A stretch of 64,000 bases of DNA from JAENVT01 sp963773085 (GTDB lineage Bacteria; Actinomycetota; Acidimicrobiia; Acidimicrobiales; Ilumatobacteraceae), in assembly GCA_963773085.1 (NCBI GenBank), contig CAVYZS010000018.1, positions 1 through 64,000 on the forward strand, in the 5' to 3' direction. The position numbers and the translations under genes are program-made. The notes under the pieces were generated by a model. It worked only from the letters and a program-made list of their open reading frames with translations, did not search any database and was not told where the DNA came from. Position 1 is the stretch's first letter. Each line of letters opens with the position of its first letter. Positions 52,420 to 59,632 of this stretch are shown here, one piece after another.

Positions 52420-54624
52420 ATGAGCGCACTACTTTTCCGCCTCGGACGCAGCAGCGCCCGCCACCCATTCCGGGTGATCGCCTTCTGGCTCGTCGCGGCC
52501 GTCGCGATCGTGGTGCTTCAAGGCGCCGCGGGTGGGCACTTCGACGACAGCTTCCGTGTCCCGGGCGTCGAGTCACAACGAGCCGCCGACATCCTGACCG
52601 AGCGGTTTCCAAGCCGTGCCGGACAAACGTCGCGCATCGTGGTGCACGTCGCCGATGGCCGGCTCGACGACGCCGAGCACAAGCCGATCATCGACGGGAT
52701 CCGTCAGCAACTCTCGAGCGGCCACGACGTCGCCGGCGTCACTGACCCGTTCGGCTCACAGTCGGCCGCACTCAGCCAGGACGGGCAGACGGCCTACGTC
52801 GACGTCGCATATGAACTCGACAAGCTCACCGTCACACAACTGCATGACGCACAGGCCGCGGCGAGTGCCGCCAGCGCCGGCGGCGTGCAGACAGAGCTCA
52901 CCGGGCAACTCGCGCTCCTCGAGCAGAAGGATCCAAGCAGTGAGCTCATCGGTATCGCGGTCGCGATCATCGTGCTGCTGATCGCCTTCGGCTCGGTTGT
53001 CGCCATGGGCCTGCCGATCGTCACCGCACTCATGAGCCTGTTCGTCGGCGCCGCCGGCGTGGGCGTGCTCTCCGCTTTCATGGACGTGCCCGAGTTCTCG
53101 CTGATCCTGTGCATGATGGTCGGCCTCGGTGTCGGCATCGACTACGCGCTGTTCATCGTCACCCGCCACCGCCAGCATCTGCACGAGGGCATGAGCGTCG
53201 AGGACTCGGCCGGGACTGCAAACGCCACTGCCGGGCAGGCCGTGTTGTTCGCCGGCACCACCGTCGTGATCGCGATCCTCGGTCTGTACCTCGCCGGTCT
53301 CCCGGCCATGACCTCCATGGGCGTCGCGGTCGCGCTGACCGTCGTCGTTGCCATGATTGCCGCCATCACCTTGCTGCCGGGCCTGCTGGGGTTGGCCGGA
53401 ACGAAGATCGACAAGCTCTCGATCCACCGCAAGGCTCACGTTGCCAAGCCCGCCGACGAGACGTTCGCCGGCCGATGGGCCCACCACGTCGGTAGCCACC
53501 CGGTTCGCTATGCCGCGGTCGGTCTCGTTGCATTGTGCGCCATCGCCACACCAGCACTCAGCATGCGGATCGGCACCCCCGACGACGGCAATTCGGCCAC
53601 CGACACGACCCAGCGCAAGGCGTACGACCTGCTCGCCGAAGCGTTCGGCGCCGGTTTCAACGGTCCGATCCAGGTCGTCATGGAAGTCCCGACGCCTGCC
53701 GACCGTGTCGCTGTTGACAGCGTCCTCGACGCGCTGCAGGCCGACCGCGGAGTCGCTGCCGTCACTGCGCCGGTGTTCAATCCCGCTGGCGACACCGCCT
53801 TGCTGATGGTCAACCCCACGACAGCGCCGCAAGACGAGCGCACCGACGCACTCGTCCATCACCTGCGCTCCGATGTGCTTCCGGTTGCGGTGAGCGGAAC
53901 CAACGCCACTGCGTTGCTCACCGGCCAGGCAATGGTCACTGATCTCACCGAGCGCATCACCAACCGCCTGCCGCTGTTCATCGCAGCAATCGTGGCGATG
54001 TCGTTCTTGCTGCTGATGCTGGTGTTCCGTTCGGTCCTCGTACCGCTGAAGGCTGCGCTGATGAACCTGTTGTCGATCGCCGCTGCCTATGGCGTGATCG
54101 TCGCAGTGTTCCAATGGGGATGGGGCAGCGCACTGATCGGTGTCCACCACACCATGCCGATCAACCCGTTCGCACCACTGATGATGTTCGCCATCCTCTT
54201 CGGGCTGTCGATGGACTACGAAGTGTTTCTCCTGACACGAATCCGTGAGGAGTACGTGGCAACCGGTGACAGCCACAAGTCCGTCGTGACCGGTCTGTCG
54301 GGTACCGCCAGGGTGATCACCTCTGCAGCGCTGATCATGATGAGCGTGTTCGGATCCTTCGTCCTGGGCGACGATCCGACCGGCAAGCTGTTCGGTATCG
54401 GCCTCGCCGCCGCTGTGTTCCTCGACGCGACGCTGGTTCGCATGGTGCTCGTGCCGGCGACCATGAGCCTGCTCGGCCGGGCCAACTGGTGGCTGCCCAC
54501 GTGGCTGGACCGAATCCTGCCGCACATCGACTTCGAGTCCGCACCCACCTCTACCGGAGTCGTCGAGACCGACGACGACGACGAAGGTGACGTTCAGGAC
54601 GAGCGTGAGCTCGTCGCAGTGTGA
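52420..54624 (+). CDS. MMPL family exporter
   Basis: A 734-residue RND-type MMPL transporter, intact. The N-terminal membrane segment (RVIAFWLVAAVAIVVL) is followed by an extracytoplasmic domain. The first membrane block carries GLGVGIDYALFIVTRHR, a second extracytoplasmic domain follows, and the second block carries ILFGLSMDYEVFLLTRIREEY. The acidic tail TDDDDEGD ends it. ATG 52420 has a strong AGGAGG site. It is a close relative of the broken exporter at 18699 and likewise sits beside a SARP gene. MMPL proteins move lipids, siderophores or drugs using the proton gradient. Confidence 0.92.
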   Translation: MSALLFRLGRSSARHPFRVIAFWLVAAVAIVVLQGAAGGHFDDSFRVPGVESQRAADILTERFPSRAGQTSRIVVHVADGRLDDAEHKPIIDGIRQQLSSGHDVAGVTDPFGSQSAALSQDGQTAYVDVAYELDKLTVTQLHDAQAAASAASAGGVQTELTGQLALLEQKDPSSELIGIAVAIIVLLIAFGSVVAMGLPIVTALMSLFVGAAGVGVLSAFMDVPEFSLILCMMVGLGVGIDYALFIVTRHRQHLHEGMSVEDSAGTANATAGQAVLFAGTTVVIAILGLYLAGLPAMTSMGVAVALTVVVAMIAAITLLPGLLGLAGTKIDKLSIHRKAHVAKPADETFAGRWAHHVGSHPVRYAAVGLVALCAIATPALSMRIGTPDDGNSATDTTQRKAYDLLAEAFGAGFNGPIQVVMEVPTPADRVAVDSVLDALQADRGVAAVTAPVFNPAGDTALLMVNPTTAPQDERTDALVHHLRSDVLPVAVSGTNATALLTGQAMVTDLTERITNRLPLFIAAIVAMSFLLLMLVFRSVLVPLKAALMNLLSIAAAYGVIVAVFQWGWGSALIGVHHTMPINPFAPLMMFAILFGLSMDYEVFLLTRIREEYVATGDSHKSVVTGLSGTARVITSAALIMMSVFGSFVLGDDPTGKLFGIGLAAAVFLDATLVRMVLVPATMSLLGRANWWLPTWLDRILPHIDFESAPTSTGVVETDDDDEGDVQDERELVAV

Positions 54625-54646
54625 TCCCCTTTCGACGTTGCAGCCC

Positions 54647-54664
54647 GACGACGCGGGCGTCGTC
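54647..54664 (+). terminator. hairpin downstream of MMPL exporter
   Basis: GACGACG, loop CGGG, CGTCGTC forms a perfect 7-bp stem 22 bases after the stop. Only a weak T-rich tail follows. Confidence 0.45.
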
Positions 54665-54794
54665 ACTTCGTTAGGTCTGCGTGCTTGCGTCGGCGGCTGA
54701 TGATGATTGCGTCGGCGCCTCCCGCTGGGAGCAGCGCGGCGAGACGCAGCGGCTCACCGGCATCGACGCCGGTGCGGGGAAGCTCCATGAGTTG

Positions 54795-54812
54795 ATGGGC
54801 AAATGATGGGCA
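54795..54812. repeat. TGGGCA repeats at right end of element 1
   Basis: ATGGGCAAATGATGGGCA places two TGGGCA units 11 bp apart, like the clusters at 13781 and 30063. No integrase follows on the minus strand; only a 41-codon frame (54663-54788) does. Confidence 0.45.
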
Positions 54813-54820
54813 CCGCCCAG

Positions 54821-54975
54821 CTACCGGAGCCAGTCCCGGAACTGGAACACGCCTACCGGAGCCAACACGTCAACTATGAACCGGGACCGGACAGCAAATT
54901 GTGCAGCTACCGGAGCCGCGTCCCGAACCTGTCACCCACCTACCGGAGCCACAACGTCAAGCATGAACCGGAGTT
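54821..54975. repeat. tandem repeat with four CTACCGGAGCC units
   Basis: CTACCGGAGCC occurs at 54821, 54853, 54907 and 54940. Spacing of 32, 54 and 33 shows an 86-bp unit duplicated head to tail, each unit holding two copies and an ACGTCAA(C/G)(T/C)ATGAACCG segment. Function unknown; it lies between arm-like sites and the att core. Confidence 0.65.
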
Positions 54976-54991
54976 GCACACAGCCGCGGGC

Positions 54992-55121
54992 GATGTCACA
55001 GCGCGATGGTATAGTCACGTGCGATTGTGAAAGGCTCGCGGCCATCAGAAAATGTCCGCTGAGCAGGCCTGATATGGAGCGGACGACGGGATTCGAACCC
55101 GCGACCCTCACCTTGGCAAGG
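54992..55121. repeat. 130-bp direct repeat, copy 2 (contains the 3' half of the real tRNA)
   Basis: Partner of 47871-48000. In this copy the tRNA sequence continues to the complete gene, so this side holds the reconstructed attachment site. Confidence 0.85.
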
Positions 55122-55150
55122 TGATGCTCTACCAGCTGAGCCACGTCCGC
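55079..55150 (-). tRNA. tRNA-Gly (anticodon GCC)
   Basis: A complete 72-nt cloverleaf on the minus strand. The acceptor stem GCGGACG/CGTCCGC is perfect, the D-arm has CAGCTGGTAGAG, the anticodon stem is TCACC/GGTGA with loop TTGCCAA, and the T-arm has GGTTCGAATCC. CCA is not encoded. Partial copies of its 3' half at 13856, 30157 and 47958 show it is the integration target of the elements to its left. Confidence 0.97.
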
Positions 55151-55174
55151 GTTAGCGGTCGCTCACGTTATCAG

Positions 55175-56089
55175 TCAGTCCGCTGAAATCGACAACGGGA
55201 TGTCGGCTGGCGCGGTGTTCGAACGCACCTCCAACACGATCGCACCGAGGGCGGCCAACACCACCAGCGCACCGGCGATCTGCACGCCGCTGAGCCGCTG
55301 GCCGAAGGCAACCCAAGCTCCGATCGCAGAGATCACCGGGCTGCCGAGCATCAGTAACGAGGCGAAGGTGATGTCGAGGTGGCGCTGCGCCCACGTCATC
55401 AAGCCGTGCCCGACAAGGCCCGATATCAGGACCATCGCCAGGATCAGGAGCCAATCGGAGCCGTGAATCGCACCGAGATCGTGCGATGTCAACAGCACCC
55501 AGGGCGAGACGACGAGGGCGGCAACGCAGAACACCCCGGCGATCAATGCTCCGGCGTGGACGCCCTGGTTGCGGACCTGCTTGACGCGCACGAAATAGGC
55601 AGTCCACAGCCCAAGGTTGATCAACGCCAACACGTCGCCGTGCAGCGATGCGCCCGACGATTGTTTGGCACCGAGCACGACGGTGCCGATTCCCGCGAGG
55701 GCGATCACCGCCAACAGGATCTGGCGCGATCCGGCGCGGTCACCGAACAGCAGCGGCCCGATGAACAGCATCAACGCCGGCTGCAGCGCCCCGATCAGGG
55801 TTGCATTGGCGATCGAGGTCGCCTGGTACGACGTGAAGCCGACGATCATCGAGGTTCCGAACAGCACGCCCGGAACGAACACGATCTTCAGCAGTGGCAG
55901 GCTGACCCGACCGCCGGTCACGTACGCGGCGGCGACCATCACCGGCGTCGCCAGCCACAATCGCCAGAACACGATCGTCGGTGCCGAGGCATCGATTCCG
56001 CGAACAAGGAGTGGGCCGAAACCCCAGGCGAACACGGCGACGGCGCCGATGGATATGGCCAGCCGGGCCCGACCTTCCGAAGTCTTCAC
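55175..56089 (-). CDS. EamA/DMT family transporter
   Basis: A 304-residue membrane protein with ten hydrophobic segments in two EamA halves. GLVGHGLMTWAQRHLDI in the second half matches GVAAHGLMVFAQKTVPI in the element-3 DMT protein, so the two are relatives. It is the first chromosomal gene beyond the tRNA. Its ATG overlaps the stop of the small gene upstream. Substrate unknown. Confidence 0.88.
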   Translation of the reverse strand: MKTSEGRARLAISIGAVAVFAWGFGPLLVRGIDASAPTIVFWRLWLATPVMVAAAYVTGGRVSLPLLKIVFVPGVLFGTSMIVGFTSYQATSIANATLIGALQPALMLFIGPLLFGDRAGSRQILLAVIALAGIGTVVLGAKQSSGASLHGDVLALINLGLWTAYFVRVKQVRNQGVHAGALIAGVFCVAALVVSPWVLLTSHDLGAIHGSDWLLILAMVLISGLVGHGLMTWAQRHLDITFASLLMLGSPVISAIGAWVAFGQRLSGVQIAGALVVLAALGAIVLEVRSNTAPADIPLSISAD

Positions 56090-56316
56090 GACTTCTTATC
56101 GGCGGGTCGCAAGTCGACCCGAAGCACCAGCACACCGTCTTCGATCGTTGCCGTGGCGTCGCCGATGATCGCGAAATCCATGAAATCCGACTGAGCCTGT
56201 TGGATGAACCGCTGGCGCTCCTCGCCGGCGATCGGCGGGAGCGGGCGACTCTTCACGGCGGCGGCACGTTCCCGAAATCGGGCGAGCATCGCCTCAATGT
56301 CCAATCCTTCAGCCAC
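56086..56316 (-). CDS. small hypothetical protein
   Basis: A 76-residue soluble protein with a helical N-terminal half (LDIEAMLARFRERAAAVKSR) and a strand-rich C-terminal half (DFAIIGDATATIEDGVLVLRVDLRP). The latter looks like a small beta-hairpin domain. Start ATG 56316, stop overlapping the EamA start. No family recognised. Confidence 0.7.
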   Translation of the reverse strand: MAEGLDIEAMLARFRERAAAVKSRPLPPIAGEERQRFIQQAQSDFMDFAIIGDATATIEDGVLVLRVDLRPADKKS

Positions 56317-57025
56317 GTGGCAACAGGGTAGCCCGCGCCTCGTCCGCCACCGCGCGCCTGTGACGGATGACTACGACGGGTCCGCCGGTGCGACCGTTCG
56401 CGCCGTGCCGGAGTGGCCGGTGGGAGCCGAAGTGGCCTTGCGCGGTTTGGCAGACGCGCTTGACCGGCGTCGGTGCCTTTCCGTTCACGAGTGGATCCGC
56501 GAGTGGATCCGCGACTGGTTGAGGGTCGCCGGGCGGCGGCTCGGCTGAGAACGTCGTGGCATCGACGTCGGCAACCTCGACGACATCACCAGCGTCTGCC
56601 GCGGGCGGCACAGCCTCGGGTTGCTCGATGACGACACCAGGCACGATCTCTATGTCGGATTCTCCAGGGCCGGATTCTCGAAGGCCGGGTTCTCGAAGAT
56701 CGTCGAACGCCTGAGGCACGCTGCGAACCAACGCCTCCAGATCGACCTGGTCGGAGTACACCAACTCGTCTTCGGTGGCTCCGGCACCGGCGAGACGAAC
56801 CTGGTCGAGCCGTCGACGGCGATCACCCTCAGGGGCCCTCGCCCAGGCGCGGCCACCCATGACCTCGAGCGGCGCCAGCACCGGATGCTCCTGACGCCCA
56901 CGGTGCCACCACACGATCGTGCCGATCAACAACCCGAGACCGATCAACACGAGTCCCGCCGCGGACAGGAGGATGATTCTCTCGTTGGTCGGGTCGGAGA
57001 AGTCTCCGCCGACGATCACACCCAT
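56309..57025 (-). CDS. single-pass membrane protein of unknown function
   Basis: About 238 residues. One membrane segment, ILLSAAGLVLIGLGLLIGTIVWW (about residues 18-40), is followed by a cytoplasmic, acidic and Pro-rich tail with LADPLADPLVNG-like repeats and a basic end. Starts at ATG 57025 and GTG 57052 are both possible. It is divergent from the next gene, another small membrane-anchored protein. Function unknown. Confidence 0.6.
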   Translation of the reverse strand: MGVIVGGDFSDPTNERIILLSAAGLVLIGLGLLIGTIVWWHRGRQEHPVLAPLEVMGGRAWARAPEGDRRRRLDQVRLAGAGATEDELVYSDQVDLEALVRSVPQAFDDLREPGLRESGPGESDIEIVPGVVIEQPEAVPPAADAGDVVEVADVDATTFSAEPPPGDPQPVADPLADPLVNGKAPTPVKRVCQTAQGHFGSHRPLRHGANGRTGGPVVVIRHRRAVADEARATLLPRG

Positions 57026-57114
57026 GGCGCGGCCCGGGGACTTCACGTTCACCGAGCCATTCTCGCATGCGAACGACCGCCACGCACCGCCAGCGCTGGC
57101 CAAAATCCATCGCA

Positions 57115-57528
57115 ATGCGCCAAGCTGGTGACGTGGGTCTCCTCTGGTTGCTGCTCGCCGTCGCCGTCTGCGCTGGATTGATCTACGTCGGCTACCGAAT
57201 CGAGCCGCACCACGTGTCCAAGAACGGCCGCCGTTTCCTCGCCACCGGACAGTGGATATCGGACCATGGCGATCCGGAGGGCCGCCGCCGCGAAGTGTGG
57301 GTCAACCTGACGCCCGGCCGCCATCTGGAGATCGATGTGAAGCGCAGAATGCACCACGACGTCAGTCACTGGATGATCGAGGGCAAGTCGCCGGAGCCTC
57401 CGCCGAGGCGGGCGGTCTACGTCTTGCGAAGTGTGAACGCCGCCGGCGCCACGCAGCGGATGACCGTCCAGGTGCCCGCAAAGAGTCGGGCCGTGGAAAT
57501 CCTCGACACAGCGTTGGCGAGCCAATAG
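57115..57528 (+). CDS. membrane-anchored hypothetical protein
   Basis: About 137 residues. A single N-terminal membrane segment (GLLWLLLAVAVCAGLIYVGY) is followed by a soluble domain with GRRFLATGQWISD, WVNLTPGRHLEIDV and a C-terminal VYVLRS-type strand region. No recognised family. ATG 57115 is the most likely start. The gene ends right next to the convergent metX gene. Confidence 0.65.
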   Translation: MRQAGDVGLLWLLLAVAVCAGLIYVGYRIEPHHVSKNGRRFLATGQWISDHGDPEGRRREVWVNLTPGRHLEIDVKRRMHHDVSHWMIEGKSPEPPPRRAVYVLRSVNAAGATQRMTVQVPAKSRAVEILDTALASQ

Positions 57529-58698
57529 TCACACCGTGGGCACCGACTCGACGAATGCTCCGAGCGGCGCCGCGAGCTGGTCGAGATTGATGAGGAAGGC
57601 ATCGTGACCGTGCGGTGAGTCGATCTCGAGGTAGTCGCACGGCGTATCCCCCGCGACCAGCAACTCGCGGATCTGGCGTTGCTGGTACGACGGATACAAG
57701 ATGTCGCTGGAGATGCCGACCGTCAGGGTCGGCACCTGGATCCGCGCCATCGCAGCATGAAGTCCCCCGCGACCCCGACCGACGTCGTGCAGGTCCATCG
57801 CTTTGCCGATGATCAGGTAGCTGTTGGTGTCGAAACGCCGCACCAACTTCTCGCCATGGTGATCGAGGTAACGCTCGACCTCGAATCGCTGCCACAGGTC
57901 GAGGCTGTCGCGCAGGGTCGCCCCGTCGGCCAGCTCCCGACCGAACCGATCGCTGAACGCGTTGTCACTGCGGAACGTGACTTGGGCGACCATCCGGGCA
58001 ACCGAAAGGCCTTCCCACGGACCATCGTGATCGTCGGCGTCGTAATAGTCCCCTCCGCGCCAATTCGGATCCATGCGTATCGCCCGTCGGCCAATCGCTC
58101 CCCAGGCAATCTGCTGCGCCGTCGCTTGCGCGCACGTGGCGATCGGCACGATCGAACGGACGCGATGGGGAAAGGTGATCGCCCACTCCAGTACCTGCAT
58201 GCCTCCCATCGACCCACCGATCACCGAATGCCATGCCGGAATCGCCAAGTGATCAGCCAACCGAATTTGGGCACGGACCATGTCGCGAATCGTCACGACC
58301 GGGAACCTGCTGCCGTACGGCTTGCCGTCGATGGGGTGCGCCGATGCCGGGCCCGTGGAACCCTGGCAGCCACCGAGCACGTTGGCGCAGACGACGAACC
58401 ACCGCTCCGTGTCGATCCCCAATCCAGGACCGACCACTCCTTCCCACCAGCCTGCCGTCGGATGCCCGTGTCCCATCGGGCCGACTGCATGGCTGTCGCC
58501 GGTCCAGGCATGACACAACAAGACGGCATTGCTGTGGTCGTCGTCGAGCGTGCCCCACGTCTCGTAGGCAATCGTCACCTCGTCGAGGGTGACTCCACCA
58601 TCGAGCGCGAACGGGCGGGTGAACGTCAGGAACTGTCGGTGCCCAACAGGGTCACCCGGACGCCATGCACCGCTTGCCGGCAGTGGTTGGCCCGCCAT
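57529..58698 (-). CDS. metX: homoserine O-acetyltransferase
   Basis: A 389-residue alpha/beta-hydrolase-fold acyltransferase. The nucleophile is in GGSMGGMQVLEWA. NVLGGCQGSTGP is the signature of MetX, and a late Asp and His lie in SDILYPSYQQ and SPHGHDAFLIN. It transfers acetyl from acetyl-CoA to L-homoserine, the first committed step of methionine synthesis by the direct-sulfhydrylation route. ATG 58698 has an AGAGGAG site. A SAM-IV-type riboswitch upstream supports the assignment. No metY is present in the window. Confidence 0.95.
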   Translation of the reverse strand: MAGQPLPASGAWRPGDPVGHRQFLTFTRPFALDGGVTLDEVTIAYETWGTLDDDHSNAVLLCHAWTGDSHAVGPMGHGHPTAGWWEGVVGPGLGIDTERWFVVCANVLGGCQGSTGPASAHPIDGKPYGSRFPVVTIRDMVRAQIRLADHLAIPAWHSVIGGSMGGMQVLEWAITFPHRVRSIVPIATCAQATAQQIAWGAIGRRAIRMDPNWRGGDYYDADDHDGPWEGLSVARMVAQVTFRSDNAFSDRFGRELADGATLRDSLDLWQRFEVERYLDHHGEKLVRRFDTNSYLIIGKAMDLHDVGRGRGGLHAAMARIQVPTLTVGISSDILYPSYQQRQIRELLVAGDTPCDYLEIDSPHGHDAFLINLDQLAAPLGAFVESVPTV

Positions 58699-58756
58699 CT
58701 CGTGCTCCTCTTCGCGCTCGTCTCCGTGGTGGACGCCGCACGAGGGAAGCTGAGTT

Positions 58757-58866
58757 GCCCTGCAGCGCAGGGCCACATCCCCGCCGAGGCGGGATGGCAC
58801 CGTGGGGCTTCCTCCCCGGTTGCCGGATCGGCGGCTTCGAGAACCGACGATCACTCGTGATGCGAA
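58757..58866 (-). ncRNA. SAM-IV / SAM-I clan riboswitch
   Basis: On the minus strand, GCATCACGAGTGATCG opens the element. ATCGTCGG pairs with CCGCCGAT, then CCGGCAACC, a GGGG/CCCC stem and ACGGTGCCA follow in the order of the SAM-I/SAM-IV core. The element ends about 60 bases before metX. It would turn down methionine synthesis when S-adenosylmethionine is high. Exact ends are by eye. Confidence 0.82.
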
Positions 58867-59029
58867 CCGCCGATACTGTAGCGACGTCGCGGCCTTCTTC
58901 TGCGTCACTTTTCGGCCTCACCCATCGGGGACCCGGAGGGCCGTCGGTTGACCGGTACCACAAACTGACTGAGTCACGGATCAGAATGGCTGACTGGTCA
59001 GCGAGTAGACGTGTGCCCCGTCACCGGCC

Positions 59030-59572
59030 ATGCTGGACCCGATGGGTGTTTGCTTCCTTACTCCAAAAGCGCGTCCAACCCCAACCCCGGGCAAGGGATA
59101 CGGCAGCGTTGCCTGCGAACCGATCGCAGCCGGCGAGGTCATCGCCGCATTCGGGGGGCGATGCGTGACACGTGACGAATTCGATCTCCTACCTGCCAGC
59201 CAACAGGTTCGCAGCGTGCAGATCGACGAGCAGCTGTACATGGCGGGCACGCCCGAACCGGAGCCGGCCGACTTCATCAACCACTCCTGCGACCCGAACT
59301 GTGTGGTCAGTGGCAACGTGCTCCTGGTCGCTCGCCGCGACATCCTGGTCGGCGAAGAACTCGGCTATGACTACGCGACCACCGACGGAAGCGACTACGA
59401 CGAGTTCGAGTGCCTCTGCGGCACGGCATTGTGCCGCGGCAAGGTCTCCGGCCACGATTGGATGCTGCCCGAGCTGCAACTGCGTTACCGAGGCTCGTTC
59501 AGCCCGTATCTCGCCAAGCGCATCGCCGCCTTGGTTCACGTCGGCGCCGAACGCCGAGCGTTCGCCCTCTAG
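59030..59572 (+). CDS. SET domain protein (putative lysine methyltransferase)
   Basis: A 180-residue protein made almost entirely of a SET domain. GYGSVACEPIAAGEVIAAFGG is the N-terminal strand region, FINHSCDPNC the NHSC motif, LVGEELGYDYATTD the GEExxxDY motif, and CLCGTALCRG a post-SET zinc-binding cysteine cluster. All SAM- and substrate-channel motifs are present, so activity is plausible. Starts at 59030 and 59042 are both possible. Bacterial SET proteins with a post-SET are uncommon; targets are unknown, perhaps ribosomal or DNA-binding proteins. Confidence 0.88.
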   Translation: MLDPMGVCFLTPKARPTPTPGKGYGSVACEPIAAGEVIAAFGGRCVTRDEFDLLPASQQVRSVQIDEQLYMAGTPEPEPADFINHSCDPNCVVSGNVLLVARRDILVGEELGYDYATTDGSDYDEFECLCGTALCRGKVSGHDWMLPELQLRYRGSFSPYLAKRIAALVHVGAERRAFAL

Positions 59573-59632
59573 CGTCCGATACGTCTCGCCCCGAAACCAC
59601 CAGCGCGCGGGTGGGCGCGATACCCTCGGGTG

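Larger units (their letters stand above)
47958..55121. mobile_element. tRNA-Gly-integrated element 1 (next to intact tRNA)
   Basis: The element is flanked by 130-bp repeats ending in the tRNA 3' half at 48000 and 55121. It carries a DUF433/DUF5615 pair, a SARP regulator and an MMPL exporter. It has no integrase. Because both flanks are alike, it could be lost by simple recombination. Confidence 0.75.

Noticed and set aside
52756..54666. A 636-codon open frame on the minus strand opposite the MMPL exporter
   Set aside because: Its translation is rich in His, Asp, Arg and Gln with no domain motif, typical of the antisense of GC-rich genes; the MMPL reading has all family motifs.
54663..54788. 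41-codon minus-strand frame where an integrase start would be expected
   Set aside because: It lies beside the TGGGCA repeats, but its sequence does not resemble the integrase N-terminus; too short to call.
29783..54975. CRISPR array
   Set aside because: The short repeats at 29783 and 54821 have too few, unevenly spaced units and no cas genes are present.
13856..55121. Conjugative element (ICE) with transfer genes
   Set aside because: No relaxase, coupling protein, FtsK-like translocase or replication gene was seen between 12.6 and 55.1 kb.
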